Below are positions 36,755-46,691 of a DNA stretch of 64,000 bases, piece after piece (within the stretch, counting starts at the first letter, position 1; each line of letters begins with the position of its first letter). The DNA comes from Burkholderia sp. Bp8992. Lineage in GTDB: Bacteria > Pseudomonadota > Gammaproteobacteria > Burkholderiales > Burkholderiaceae. The stretch covers positions 310,001 through 374,000 of the forward strand of contig NZ_QTQI01000004.1 of NCBI RefSeq assembly GCF_003853705.1, read 5' to 3'. The position numbers and the translations under genes were made by a program. The notes under the pieces are model-generated. The model was not told where the DNA came from and ran no database searches. It worked only from the letters and a program-made list of their open reading frames with translations.

Positions 36755-39559
36755 TCAAACACCCGTTTCAACCGCGCCGAACACGCGCTCCCACAGCGCC
36801 GTCACGGCCGCCCGCTCGTCGGTCACCACGGCCGGATCGACGCGCGCCTTCTCCATCCCGTCGAGCCGCAGCTTGTGCTGCAGCTTCCGGTACTTGCGGT
36901 ACGCGGCGCCGACGCGCTCGGCTTCGTCCTCCCCCATCAGCCCGAAGCGCGCGACCTCGCGCAGCAGCGCGATGTTGCCGGTGTTGCGGATCAGCTCGGC
37001 GTCGCTCGATGCATGCAGCAGCACCCAGTACTGGACGATGAACTCGATGTCGACCATCCCGCCGCGATCGTGCTTCAGGTCGAACAGCTCGGTCTGGTTC
37101 GGATGGCCGGCAAACACCTTGCCGCGCATGTCGACGATCTCCTTCGCGAGCACCGCGCCGTCGCGCGGCGTCGTCAGCACCTGCTGGCGGATCGCCTCGA
37201 AGTCGTCGCCGATCTGCGCATCGCCCGCGCTGTAGCGGGCGCGCGTCAGCGCCTGGTGCTCCCACACCCACGCGGTATTCGCGGCATCGCCCTCGCGCAG
37301 CTGGTAGCGGCGGAACGCATCGAGATCGGTGACGAGCAGCCCGGCCTCGCCGTTCGGCCGCAGCCGCAGGTCGATGTCGAACAACGCGCCGGCACCGGTC
37401 GCGGTCGTGAGCCACGTGATGAGCCGCCGCGTGAAGGTCGTGTAGACGTCCGCCGAGCGCTCGTCGGGATCGTCGTACAGGAAGATCAGGTCGAGATCCG
37501 ACGCGTAGCCGAGTTCCTTGCCGCCCAGCTTGCCGTATGCGATCACCGCGAACTTCGGCACGTCGCGATGGCGCTTCGCCAGCTGCGACCAGACGACTTC
37601 GATGGTCACGTCGAGCACCGCGTCGGCCAGCTCGGACAGCCGGTCGCTCACATGCTCGACCGACAGTTGTCCGGCCAGGTCGATCAGCAGGATCCGGAAC
37701 ACCTCCGCGTGCTGCGCGTGCCGCAGCAGGTCCATCTGCTGCTCGGGGCCGTCGGCCGCCGCGAGGCGCGCGCGCAGCGCGTCCTTGAACGCGGGCCAGT
37801 CGAACGGGCTCGCGATCACCTCGTCGTCGAGCAGTTCGTCGAGCAGTTGCGGGTGGCGGATCAGGTAGCCGCCGCCCCAGCGCGTCGCGCCGAGCACCGA
37901 CAGCACGCGGTCGAGCGCGGCCGGATATTCGGTCAGCAGCGCGAGATAGACGCCACGGCGGCTGACCGTCTCGAGCAGGTCGAACAGGCGCACGATCGTG
38001 TCGTCGCGGCGCGCGGCATCGATCGTCGGCGCGGCGTCGAGCGCCCGCTGCGCGACGCTGTCGAAGCGCTGCCGGCTCTTTTCCGGCAGGCCCGTATAGC
38101 GCGACGATTGCCAGACCGCGCGCAGCCGCGCGAGCACGGTGGCCGGATCGGCGAAACCGAGGCCGTCGAGGCGCGCGACCAGCGCGTCGTCCTCGCCGTC
38201 GTCGGCCAGCGCGCCGCTCCAGATCCACGCAGCGGCCGTGTCGTCGCCGGCCGTACAAGGGCCGCCGCCCTTCACCTTGTCCGCGAAGATCTGGTCGAAC
38301 TGCGCCTCGACGAAGTTCCGGTGCTCGTCCAGCACCGTCATCAGCGCCGCATAGTCGGCAAAGCCGAGCGACGCGGCCAGCGCCGCGCGTTCGTCGGGCT
38401 CGACCGGCATCGCGTGCGTCTGCGCGTCGTTGCGGTACTGCAGCCGGTGCTCGAGCGTGCGCAGGAAGTTGTAAGCATCGGACAGGCGCGCACGCACGTC
38501 CTCGCCGATCAGCCCGCGCGCCTGCGCATGGCGCAGCACCGCGAGCGTCGGCCGCACGCGGAATTCGGCATCCTGGCCGCCGCGGATCAGCTGGAACACC
38601 TGCGCGCTGAACTCGATCTCGCGGATCCCGCCGCGCCCGAGCTTGATGTCGTCGGCCTTGTCGGGCCGCATCGACGCGCGGCGTGCGGCTTCCTGCCGGA
38701 TCTGCTGGTGCAGCGAACGGATCGCGCCGATCACGCCGAAATCGAGATAGCGACGGTAGACGAACGGCTTGACGAGCGACTCGAGCTGCGACTGGAGCCG
38801 CCGCGCGGCGTCGCTGTCGCTTTCCGACACGAGCCGCCCCTTGATCCACGCATAGCGCTCCCACTCGCGCCCCTGCACGTAGAAATATTCCTCGAGCATC
38901 CCGAGGCTGCACGCGAGCGGCCCCGAATCGCCGTTCGGGCGCAGCCGCATGTCGACGCGAAACACGTAGCCGTCGGCCGTGACCTCGGACAGCACGCCGA
39001 TCAGGCGCCGGCCGAGCCGCGTGAAGTATTCCTGCGTGGACAGCGGCGAACGCGTGCCGCCGGTCGTCTCGCCGTCGTCTTCGTAGACGAAGATCAGGTC
39101 GATGTCCGACGACACGTTGAGCTCGCGGCCGCCGAGCTTGCCCATCCCGACCACGCCGAGCACGACGGGCTGGCCGTCGGCACCGCGCGGCTCGCCGTAC
39201 ATCGCCTCGAGCTCGGCCGACAGCAGCGCGAGCGAGCGCTGCACGGCCACTTCGGCGAGGTCGGTCATCGCGCCGGTCACCTCGGCGACGTCGGCCAGCC
39301 CGCGCAAATCGCGCTCCGCGACCGCGCCGAACGCCTCGACGCGCAGTTGCCGCAGCGCGCGCTTCAACTGCTCCTCGGTCGGCGCGGCCGCGCCGGCCGG
39401 CGTCGCGAGCAATTCGGTGAGACGCGCGTCGAGCTGCGCGCGACCGAGCGGCGCGGCCGCCCATGCGGCGACCTGCTCGGCGAGCGCGGGCCGCGCGGCA
39501 GCCGCGCGGGCGAGGTATCGGGAATAGGACGTGCTGATCAGGGCGGAAGCGTCGGTCAT
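36755..39559 (-). CDS. glnE: Bifunctional glutamine synthetase adenylyltransferase/deadenylase
   Basis: 934-aa enzyme that adds or removes AMP on glutamine synthetase in response to PII and glutamine. Two nucleotidyltransferase domains are visible, each with a GKLGG...D-x-D signature: GMGKLGGRELNVSSDIDLIF near residue 190, and AYGKLGGKELGYASDLDLIF near residue 695. Each is followed by an R-rich linker (RLRPNGDSG; RLRPNGEAG). Start ATG 39559 (MTDASALIS) gives near E. coli length; the open frame continues upstream without homology. It is divergent from yhdP over 230 bp. Confidence 0.97.
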   Translation of the reverse strand: MTDASALISTSYSRYLARAAAARPALAEQVAAWAAAPLGRAQLDARLTELLATPAGAAAPTEEQLKRALRQLRVEAFGAVAERDLRGLADVAEVTGAMTDLAEVAVQRSLALLSAELEAMYGEPRGADGQPVVLGVVGMGKLGGRELNVSSDIDLIFVYEDDGETTGGTRSPLSTQEYFTRLGRRLIGVLSEVTADGYVFRVDMRLRPNGDSGPLACSLGMLEEYFYVQGREWERYAWIKGRLVSESDSDAARRLQSQLESLVKPFVYRRYLDFGVIGAIRSLHQQIRQEAARRASMRPDKADDIKLGRGGIREIEFSAQVFQLIRGGQDAEFRVRPTLAVLRHAQARGLIGEDVRARLSDAYNFLRTLEHRLQYRNDAQTHAMPVEPDERAALAASLGFADYAALMTVLDEHRNFVEAQFDQIFADKVKGGGPCTAGDDTAAAWIWSGALADDGEDDALVARLDGLGFADPATVLARLRAVWQSSRYTGLPEKSRQRFDSVAQRALDAAPTIDAARRDDTIVRLFDLLETVSRRGVYLALLTEYPAALDRVLSVLGATRWGGGYLIRHPQLLDELLDDEVIASPFDWPAFKDALRARLAAADGPEQQMDLLRHAQHAEVFRILLIDLAGQLSVEHVSDRLSELADAVLDVTIEVVWSQLAKRHRDVPKFAVIAYGKLGGKELGYASDLDLIFLYDDPDERSADVYTTFTRRLITWLTTATGAGALFDIDLRLRPNGEAGLLVTDLDAFRRYQLREGDAANTAWVWEHQALTRARYSAGDAQIGDDFEAIRQQVLTTPRDGAVLAKEIVDMRGKVFAGHPNQTELFDLKHDRGGMVDIEFIVQYWVLLHASSDAELIRNTGNIALLREVARFGLMGEDEAERVGAAYRKYRKLQHKLRLDGMEKARVDPAVVTDERAAVTALWERVFGAVETGV

Positions 39560-39789
39560 CGAGAAGCGGGCCTGGCGGAAAGGCCGGCCGGCGCGGGCCG
39601 GCGCCGTGCGCGCCCCGCTGCCGACCGGCCTCATGAACTCGGCGCGGCATCGCGGGACGCTCGTGCGCCGCCGCGAAACCGCGCGCCGGAAAGCCCGTGC
39701 CGCGCTGCCGCAACGGCCGCCGGCACGAACCCGTGTGATACATTTCAACGTCAATCTGCAAAACTACCATATCGCCGCCCGTCCGCCGC

Positions 39790-42700
39790 ATGTCCGACCG
39801 TCAGGAATCCGCCGTAGCTGCGCCCGAAGCGGGACCTCCGAAGCACGATCATCCGGTCCTGCGTCGCGTGTTCAGGGTGACGCTGGCAGTCGGGATCGGC
39901 ACCTACTTCATCGCGGCCGGCACGTTCCTCGGGCTGCGCTACGTCCTGCTGCCCCGCATCGACGAATTCCGCCCGCGCATCGAGCGCGCGGTGTCCGACA
40001 AGCTCCACGCGCAGCTTTCGATCGGCAAGCTTTCCCCGAACTGGTCCGGCATGCAGCCGGGCGTCGAACTCACGAACCTGACGATCCGCGGCCGTGACGG
40101 CAAGGTCGCGCTGTCGGTCCCGCACGCGACGGCTGCGCTGTCGTGGATGTCGCTGCTGCGGCTGTCGCCGGCGCTGTCGAGCCTGATCGTCGACCAGCCC
40201 GACCTCGTCGTTGCACGCGCGGCCGACGGCTCGCTGAGCGTCGCGGGCGTCGGCGTCGCGACCACGCACGGCGGCAACGACACGTTCGGCACGTGGCTGC
40301 TGAAGCAGGAAGCGATCGTGCTGCGCGGCGGCACGCTGCGCTGGCGCGACGCGCAGCACGACGCGCCGGAGCTCGTGCTGTCGGGCATCCGGCTTGCGGT
40401 GCTCAACGACGGCCGCGTGCACAAGGCCGCGCTGCAGGCGCCCGCGAACGGCACGCTGCTGCTCGGCCCGCTCGATTTCCGCGCACGCTTCAGGCACAAG
40501 CCGCTCGCCCCGATCGGCAAGCCGTCGAACTGGACGGGCGACGCATACCTGTCGACGGGCCCGGTCGACCTGCAGACGCTGACGCGCTACCTCGACGTGC
40601 CGCTGACGATCCACGCGGGCCGGATCGACAACGCGATCTGGGCGACCTTCGGCGACGGCCACCTGCGCTCGGCGGGCGGCGACCTGCAAGGCGCCGACGT
40701 CGCGCTGCGCGTGCGCCCGACGCAACCGCGGCTCGACGTGCCGACGGCCGGCTTCGGCTGGGACATGGTGCTCGACGCCGGTCACGACTACACGCTGCAC
40801 CTGACGCACTTCAACGCGGAGCTCGGCCAGCCGCCGCTGCCGGACGGCACGCCGCTCGCGCGTTCGCTCGCGCTGTCGACGCTGACGGCGCGCTACCGCG
40901 TGCCGACCGCGACGCAGGGGCAGTTGATCAGCGTCGTCGGCGACCGCGTCGATCTCGGCATCCTCAGCGAGTTCATCCGCGGCCTGCCGCTGCCGGCGCG
41001 CCTGCGCAACGAGCTGGTCAAGATCGACCCGCGCGGGATGGTGCAGAACTATCACATCGAGGTCGAGCGCGCGAAACCCGCGCGGGCCGACCTCGCCGAC
41101 GAGGAGCGGCGCATGGGCGCCGCGCCGATCGTCCGCTACCGCTTCCTCGGCGACCTGCAGGGCATCAGCTTCGCGGCCCAGGAGCCGCCGCCCGGGCTCT
41201 CGCCGCGCGGCCACCCGCGCGCCGGCTGGCCGGGCATCGAGAACCTGTGGGGCCGCGTCGACGCGAACGAAACGGGCGGCACCGCGCATTTCGACACGGT
41301 CAACGCGGCGGTCACCGTGCCCGGCGAGTTCGACGAGCCGCGCCTGACGTTCGACCGGCTGCGCGGCAATGCGAAATGGACGATCACGCCCCAGCCCGGC
41401 GACAAGCACGCGCGCGTCGACGTATCGCTGCCCGACCTGCTCGTGTCGAACCCCGATGCCGAAATCGCGGTGTCGGGCTCGTACACGAACCCCGGCCACG
41501 GCCGCGGCTCGCTCGACCTGCGCGCCGATTTCGCACGCGCATCGGTGGCGCGCATTCCGCGCTACCTGCCGACCGGGATGTCCGAACACCTGCGCGACTA
41601 TCTCGGCCACGCACTGCAGGACGGCACGGTGAGCAAGGGCGCGTCGATCGTCGCGCGCGGCCCGCTCGAGAAATTCCCGTTCGAACACGAGCCGGACGCC
41701 GGCGTGTTCCACATCGTCGCGCCGTTCACCGGCGGCCGCTTCGAGCCGACGCCCTACCCGCCGCGCAAGCTCGCGAACGGCACGCCGAGCGTCTGGCCGG
41801 CGCTCGACGGGATCGACGGCGTGTTCGAGCTCGCGCAGAACAAGCTGCACTTCGACATCCACCGCGCGCACTACAAGCGCGTCGCGCTGACGAAGGTCAC
41901 GGGGCGCATCGACGATCTCGGCAATCCGTCGCATTCGCCGCTCGTCATCGACGGCCATGCGCAGGGCCCGCTCGCCGACCTGGTCGACTACGCGGACAAC
42001 AGTTCGCTCGGCACGATGAGCGGCCACATCGGCCAGCGGATCGACGCGCAGGGGCCCGCGTCGCTCGCGCTCAAGATCACGATTCCACAGCACGTCGCGC
42101 ATCCGCACACGCACGTCGAAGGCGCGCTCGCATTCGGCGGCAACACGCTGACGACCAGCGGCGTGCCGCCGCTGTCGGCGCTGCGCGGCAGCGTCCGCTT
42201 CACCGAGGCCGGCGCGTCGCTGCACGACCTGTCGGCGCGCTTCCTCGGCGGCCCCGTGCGCGCGAACGGCAACTTCCAGTCGCACGGCCCGTACACGGTG
42301 GACGTCGACGGCCGGCTCGCGCTCGACGCCGCGCGCGGCCTGAACCTGCACGGCCCGGCGGCCGCGCTGCTCGAACACGTGGTCGGCGACGCGCCGTACA
42401 AGATCGCCGTGCGCGGCGCGCCGGGCCGCCTGCCCGACATCAGCACGCATTCCGACCTGACCGGCGTGGCACTGAACTTCCCCGCGCCGTTCGCGAAACC
42501 GGCCGGCACGCCGATGCCGTTCAGCTTCACGCTGCAGCCGGCGCCGCAGGCGGACGGCAAGCGCCTCGAGCATGCCGACCTGACCCTCGGCCCCGTATCG
42601 GCCACCTACCTGCTCGACGCGACGCGCGGCCAGCCGCTGCGCGCGGTGCGCGGCGCGATGGGCATCCACCGGATGCCCGACATGCCGCAGGACGGCGTGA

Positions 42701-43992
42701 GCGCGGCCGTGGACGTCAACGAACTGGACGCCGACGCGTGGCTCGCACTCGCCCACACGCTGAAGCCCGACACGCCGCGCGCACCGGAGCAGGCTGCGCC
42801 GCGCGTCGATTTCGCGAGCTTCGCGCCGAAGCGTTTCGCGTTCCACTTCGGCACGCTGAAGCTGCTCAAGCGCAACTGGGAAAACGTGATCGTCGGCGCG
42901 TCGCACGTCGACGAGCTGTGGCAGGCGAACATCGCGTCGAACCAGGTGTCGGGCTACCTGTCGTGGGCGCCCGGCGGCGGCCACAACGGCGCGGGCGTGC
43001 TGAACGCGCGGCTCGCGAAGCTCGTGATCCCGGACAGCGCGCAGCACGATCTCGTCGGCCGTGCGATGAACCTGCCGACGCCGACCGACCGCCCGATGCC
43101 GTCGATCGACCTGATCGTCGACCAGGTCGTCGAGCGCAACCACGACATCGGCCGCCTCGTCGTCAACGCGCGCAACATCGACGAAGACGGCACGCCCGTA
43201 TGGCAGCTCGACAAGCTGGAACTGTCGAACCCGGCCGCGAAGCTGACGGCAACCGGCAACTGGCGCACGTCGCGCCGCGCGCTCGCCCGCGGCGCCGACG
43301 AGAACGACGCGCCGCGCCGCACCGTGTTCGACTTCAAGCTCGACATCGACAACGCCGGCGCGCTGCTCGATCGCGTCGGCCTGCCGCGCACGCTCGCGGA
43401 CGGCCACGGGACGGTGACGGGCAAGGTCGGCTGGCGCGGCGGCCCGACGGCGCTCGACTTCCCGTCGCTCGGCGGCCAGGTCGCGGTCGATCTCGAACAC
43501 GGGAAGATCCTGAAGGTCGATCCGGGTGCGGCGAAACTCCTCGGCGTGCTGAGCCTGCAGAGCCTCGCGCGCTTCCTGACGCTGAATTTCCGCGACGTGG
43601 TCGGCAAGGGGCTGCCATTCGACAAGATCACCGGTACCGGCCGGATCTCGAACGGGATCGCGCGCACCGACGATTTCTCGATGATGACGGGGCCCGCGAA
43701 CGTCACCGTGCGCGGCGCGGTCGATCTCGGCACCGAGACGCAGGATCTGCATGCGCACGTCGCGCCGAAAATCAGCGCGGGCGCAGCCGCGATCGGGGCG
43801 GCCGTCATCAATCCGCTGCTCGGCATCGGCGTGCTGGCCGCGAACTACGCGCTGTCGGAGACGCTGTCGCACGCGTTCGCGCTCGACTACGCGATCACCG
43901 GCTCGTGGGCGCACCCGCACATCGAGCGGGTGCGGGGCGATCAGGGTAAGATGAATCACGGTCCGGCCGATGCAGCGAACCAGAGTCATTGA
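39790..43992 (+). CDS. yhdP: YhdP-family AsmA-like intermembrane phospholipid transport protein
   Basis: 1400-aa protein of the YhdP/TIGR02099 family. One N-terminal inner-membrane helix (LAVGIGTYFIAAGTFLGLRY, about residues 34-53) anchors a very long periplasmic beta-rich chain. E. coli YhdP, TamB and YdbH bridge the envelope and move phospholipids to the outer membrane. An AsmA-like C-terminal module is present (AAKLLGVLSLQSLARFLTLNF; LTGSW-like terminal IEVVRG replaced by HIERVRGDQG). No enzymatic motif. Like E. coli it is close to tldD; here a nitrilase gene sits between. Confidence 0.92.
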   Translation: MSDRQESAVAAPEAGPPKHDHPVLRRVFRVTLAVGIGTYFIAAGTFLGLRYVLLPRIDEFRPRIERAVSDKLHAQLSIGKLSPNWSGMQPGVELTNLTIRGRDGKVALSVPHATAALSWMSLLRLSPALSSLIVDQPDLVVARAADGSLSVAGVGVATTHGGNDTFGTWLLKQEAIVLRGGTLRWRDAQHDAPELVLSGIRLAVLNDGRVHKAALQAPANGTLLLGPLDFRARFRHKPLAPIGKPSNWTGDAYLSTGPVDLQTLTRYLDVPLTIHAGRIDNAIWATFGDGHLRSAGGDLQGADVALRVRPTQPRLDVPTAGFGWDMVLDAGHDYTLHLTHFNAELGQPPLPDGTPLARSLALSTLTARYRVPTATQGQLISVVGDRVDLGILSEFIRGLPLPARLRNELVKIDPRGMVQNYHIEVERAKPARADLADEERRMGAAPIVRYRFLGDLQGISFAAQEPPPGLSPRGHPRAGWPGIENLWGRVDANETGGTAHFDTVNAAVTVPGEFDEPRLTFDRLRGNAKWTITPQPGDKHARVDVSLPDLLVSNPDAEIAVSGSYTNPGHGRGSLDLRADFARASVARIPRYLPTGMSEHLRDYLGHALQDGTVSKGASIVARGPLEKFPFEHEPDAGVFHIVAPFTGGRFEPTPYPPRKLANGTPSVWPALDGIDGVFELAQNKLHFDIHRAHYKRVALTKVTGRIDDLGNPSHSPLVIDGHAQGPLADLVDYADNSSLGTMSGHIGQRIDAQGPASLALKITIPQHVAHPHTHVEGALAFGGNTLTTSGVPPLSALRGSVRFTEAGASLHDLSARFLGGPVRANGNFQSHGPYTVDVDGRLALDAARGLNLHGPAAALLEHVVGDAPYKIAVRGAPGRLPDISTHSDLTGVALNFPAPFAKPAGTPMPFSFTLQPAPQADGKRLEHADLTLGPVSATYLLDATRGQPLRAVRGAMGIHRMPDMPQDGVSAAVDVNELDADAWLALAHTLKPDTPRAPEQAAPRVDFASFAPKRFAFHFGTLKLLKRNWENVIVGASHVDELWQANIASNQVSGYLSWAPGGGHNGAGVLNARLAKLVIPDSAQHDLVGRAMNLPTPTDRPMPSIDLIVDQVVERNHDIGRLVVNARNIDEDGTPVWQLDKLELSNPAAKLTATGNWRTSRRALARGADENDAPRRTVFDFKLDIDNAGALLDRVGLPRTLADGHGTVTGKVGWRGGPTALDFPSLGGQVAVDLEHGKILKVDPGAAKLLGVLSLQSLARFLTLNFRDVVGKGLPFDKITGTGRISNGIARTDDFSMMTGPANVTVRGAVDLGTETQDLHAHVAPKISAGAAAIGAAVINPLLGIGVLAANYALSETLSHAFALDYAITGSWAHPHIERVRGDQGKMNHGPADAANQSH

Positions 43993-44043
43993 GCCGTGCA
44001 CGGCGCCGGGCCGCACCCCATTTATGAAGCAACCGATCCCGCG

Positions 44044-44871
44044 ATGACCGACCACACCCGTTCCGCCACACCCTTCCGGGTCGCCGCGCTGCAGATGGTG
44101 AGCACGCCGGACGTCACACGCAATCTCGCCGAAGCGCGCCGCCTGATCGCGGAAGCCGCCGGCGAAGGCGCACAGCTCGTGCTGCTGCCCGAGTATTTCT
44201 GCTTTATGGGCCATCGCGACACCGACAAGCTCGCGCTCGCCGAGCCGTACCAGGACGGCCCGATCCAGCGCTTCCTCGCGGACGCCGCGCGCCGCCACGG
44301 CATCTGGGTGATCGGCGGCACGCTGCCGCTGAAGGCGCCCGAGCCCGACCGCGTGCTGAACACGACGCTCGTGTTCGACCCGTCCGGCAACGAGGCCGCG
44401 CGCTACGACAAGATCCACCTGTTCAACTTCGAGAAAGGCGACGAATCGTTCGACGAGGCGCGCACGATCCGCGCGGGCGATACGGTCGTCGCGTTCGACG
44501 CGCCGTTCGGGCGGGTCGGCCTGTCGGTCTGTTACGATCTTCGCTTTCCGGAGCTGTATCGCCGGATGGGCGACTGCGCGCTGATCGTCGTCCCGTCGGC
44601 GTTTACGTATACGACGGGCCGCGCACACTGGGAAACGCTGCTGCGCGCGCGGGCCGTCGAGAACCAGTGCTACGTGCTCGCGGCCGCGCAGGGCGGCAAG
44701 CACGAGAACGGCCGGCGCACCTGGGGCCACAGCATGCTGATCGATCCGTGGGGCGAGATCGTCGCGGTCCGCGACGTGGGCGCCAGCGTCGTGCTCGGCG
44801 CGATCGATCCGCAACGCATGGCCGACGTGCGCCAGAGCCTGCCCGCGTGGCGGCACCGCGTCCTGACCTGA
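44044..44871 (+). CDS. Nit1-like carbon-nitrogen hydrolase (probable deaminated glutathione amidase)
   Basis: 275-aa nitrilase-superfamily amidase. The catalytic triad is visible: Glu in LLPEYF, Lys in YDKIHLF and Cys in VGLSVCYDLRFPELYR. The HWETLLRARAVENQCYVLAAAQ and WGHSMLIDPWGEI segments are those of the Nit1/NitFhit group, which repairs deaminated glutathione. ATG 44044 is chosen over earlier in-frame starts, which overlap the yhdP end region. It lies between yhdP and tldD, probably in one operon. Confidence 0.88.
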   Translation: MTDHTRSATPFRVAALQMVSTPDVTRNLAEARRLIAEAAGEGAQLVLLPEYFCFMGHRDTDKLALAEPYQDGPIQRFLADAARRHGIWVIGGTLPLKAPEPDRVLNTTLVFDPSGNEAARYDKIHLFNFEKGDESFDEARTIRAGDTVVAFDAPFGRVGLSVCYDLRFPELYRRMGDCALIVVPSAFTYTTGRAHWETLLRARAVENQCYVLAAAQGGKHENGRRTWGHSMLIDPWGEIVAVRDVGASVVLGAIDPQRMADVRQSLPAWRHRVLT

Positions 44872-44956
44872 ATCCGCCGCGCCGCTTGAAACGCCGCGCG
44901 GCCAACCCATCTGCCCAGCAGCACCCGACAACTTTTTGAGAAACCCCGATATCCGC

Positions 44957-46423
44957 ATGAACATCATCGAACCCGGCATCCGCAACCTCGCGCTGGCGAA
45001 GGACATCCTGCTCACGCCGTACGGCCTCGACGAAAGCCTGCTCACGCGCACGATCGCCGACATCTTCACGCACCGCGTCGACTACGCGGACCTGTACTTC
45101 CAGGCGACCCGCAGCGAAGCGTGGAGCCTCGAGGAAGGCATCGTGAAATCGGGCAGCTTCAGCATCGACCAGGGCGTCGGCGTGCGCGCGGTCGCGGGCG
45201 ACCGCACCGCGTTCGCGTACTCGGACGACCTGTCGCCGGAAGCGATCGCGCAAGCCGCCGCGGCCACCAAGGCGATCGCGGCAGCCGGCGGCGGCCGCCA
45301 GAAGATCAAGGCCGCGACGTCGCTGAAGGGCATCTCGGGCCGCGACCTGTACCTGCCGTCCGACCCGCTCGCGTCGCTCGACGCGACGGCCAAGGTCAAG
45401 CTGCTCGAGCGCATCGAGCAGATGGCGCGCGGGCGCGACCCGCGCATCACGCAGGTGATGGCCGGCCTCGCCGGCGAATACGACGTCGTGCTGGTCGCCC
45501 GCAGCGACGGCGCGCTCGCGGCCGACATCCGCCCGCTCGTGCGCGTGTCGGTCACGGTGATCGCCGAGCAGAACGGCCGCCGCGAGATCGGCTCCGGGGG
45601 CGGCGGCGGCCGCTTCGACTACGGCTACTTCACCGACGACGTGCTGTCGCGCTACGTCGACGACGCCGTGCACGCGGCGCTCGTCAACCTCGACGCGCGC
45701 CCCGCGCCGGCCGGCGCGATGACGGTCGTGCTCGGGCCGGGCTGGCCGGGCGTGCTGCTGCACGAGGCGATCGGCCACGGCCTCGAAGGCGACTTCAACC
45801 GCAAGGGCTCGTCCGCGTTCGCGGGCCGGATCGGCGAGCAGGTTGCGGCCAAGGGCGTGACGGTGGTCGACGACGGTACGCTGCCGAACCGCCGCGGCTC
45901 GCTGAACATCGACGACGAAGGCAACCCGACGCAGTGCACGACGCTGATCGAGGACGGCATCCTGAAGGGCTACATCCAGGACACGCTGAACGCGCGCCTG
46001 ATGAAGATGCCGGTCACGGGCAACGCGCGGCGCGAGTCGTACGCGGCGCTGCCGATGCCGCGCATGACGAACACGTACATGCTGAACGGCGACAAGGATC
46101 CGCAGGAAATCATCGCATCGGTGAAGAACGGCCTGTACGCGGTGAACTTCGGCGGCGGCCAGGTCGACATCACGAACGGCAAGTTCGTGTTCTCGGCGTC
46201 CGAGGCGTACATGATCGAGAACGGCAAGATCACCTACCCGGTGAAGGGCGCAACGCTGATCGGCAGCGGCCCCGAATCGCTGAAATACGTGAGCATGATC
46301 GGCAACGACATGTCGCTCGACACGGGCGTCGGCGTGTGCGGCAAGGAAGGCCAGAGCGTGCCGGTCGGCGTCGGCCAGCCGACCCTGCGGATCGACAAGA
46401 TGACGGTCGGCGGTACGGCATAA
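44957..46423 (+). CDS. tldD: Metalloprotease TldD
   Basis: 488-aa catalytic subunit of the TldD/TldE protease, which trims unfolded or modified peptides. The zinc motif is HEAIGHGLEGD (HExxxH form, near residues 270-280). The conserved N-terminal YADLYFQATRSEAWSLEEGIVK and GVGVRAV, and the C-terminal GGGQVDITNGKFVFSASEAYMIENG, are complete. The start is ATG 44957. A long palindrome follows the stop. A tldE/pmbA partner is not in the window. Confidence 0.96.
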   Translation: MNIIEPGIRNLALAKDILLTPYGLDESLLTRTIADIFTHRVDYADLYFQATRSEAWSLEEGIVKSGSFSIDQGVGVRAVAGDRTAFAYSDDLSPEAIAQAAAATKAIAAAGGGRQKIKAATSLKGISGRDLYLPSDPLASLDATAKVKLLERIEQMARGRDPRITQVMAGLAGEYDVVLVARSDGALAADIRPLVRVSVTVIAEQNGRREIGSGGGGGRFDYGYFTDDVLSRYVDDAVHAALVNLDARPAPAGAMTVVLGPGWPGVLLHEAIGHGLEGDFNRKGSSAFAGRIGEQVAAKGVTVVDDGTLPNRRGSLNIDDEGNPTQCTTLIEDGILKGYIQDTLNARLMKMPVTGNARRESYAALPMPRMTNTYMLNGDKDPQEIIASVKNGLYAVNFGGGQVDITNGKFVFSASEAYMIENGKITYPVKGATLIGSGPESLKYVSMIGNDMSLDTGVGVCGKEGQSVPVGVGQPTLRIDKMTVGGTA

Positions 46424-46438
46424 CCGCATCGCGGCGCA

Positions 46439-46481
46439 GACAATCCGCGCATTTTGAAGAAAACGCGCGGATTGTCCGCAT
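46439..46481 (+). terminator. Perfect 12-bp hairpin after tldD, probable terminator
   Basis: GACAATCCGCGC (46439-46450) pairs exactly with GCGCGGATTGTC (46465-46476) around a 14-base A-rich loop; CGCATTTTTG follows. The T-run is short and offset by four bases, so it may be a weak terminator or a processing/stability hairpin. Confidence 0.65.
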
Positions 46482-46497
46482 TTTTGAACGCCCCCGG

Positions 46498-46526
46498 TTG
46501 CCAGCCGCGCGGGGACCGGGTATAAA
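46498..46526 (+). promoter_or_regulatory. Sigma-70 promoter of the aroG leader
   Basis: TTGCCA (46498-46503), exactly 17 bases, TATAAA (46521-46526). Expected start near 46533, about 30 bp before the leader-peptide ATG. Confidence 0.75.
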
Positions 46527-46563
46527 TTCCGAATCAACTTTTTTGACGAACCGAATCTCCGTC

Positions 46564-46629
46564 ATGTCCGCCAAGTTTTACTTTTACTTTTTTTGGTATC
46601 TCAGACCGCTGGCGGATCGAGAGGGTTGA
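46564..46629 (+). CDS. Aromatic-rich leader peptide of aroG (21 aa)
   Basis: ATG 46564 opens a 21-codon frame ending TGA 46627-46629. Codons 5-12 (46576-46599) read Phe-Tyr-Phe-Tyr-Phe-Phe-Trp-Tyr: four Phe, three Tyr and one Trp in a row. It lies between a good promoter and a strong terminator, upstream of the first enzyme of aromatic amino acid synthesis. This is the layout of a ribosome-mediated attenuator that senses charged Phe and Tyr tRNA. The ribosome site before it is weak. It was identified by reading; I do not know of a published description for this gene. Confidence 0.8.
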   Translation: MSAKFYFYFFWYLRPLADREG

Positions 46630-46691
46630 TGGCGCGTAAAGCGCAACCGAAATTCCCGAAAAAACCGCCGGCGAACCCGGCGGTTTTTTTT
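46607..46691 (+). promoter_or_regulatory. Attenuator: terminator and competing antiterminator before aroG
   Basis: Terminator: CCGCCGG (46665-46671), loop CGAAC, CCGGCGG (46677-46683), then eight T, with six A before the stem. Competing pairing: CGCTGGCGG (46607-46615) inside the leader-peptide codons can pair with CCGCCGGCG (46665-46673), nine pairs with one G-U. A ribosome stalled on the aromatic codons leaves 46607-46615 free and blocks the terminator; one that reaches the stop codon covers it. Confidence 0.75.

Noticed and set aside
35501..39817. Long plus-strand open frame across recN and opposite glnE
   Set aside because: Low-complexity Arg/Ala translation; recN and glnE in their own frames carry all family motifs.
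39751..45069. Very long open frame of more than 1700 codons on the strand opposite yhdP-nit-tldD
   Set aside because: Arg/Val/Asp-biased translation with no domain, caused by GC-rich third positions of the real genes on the other strand.
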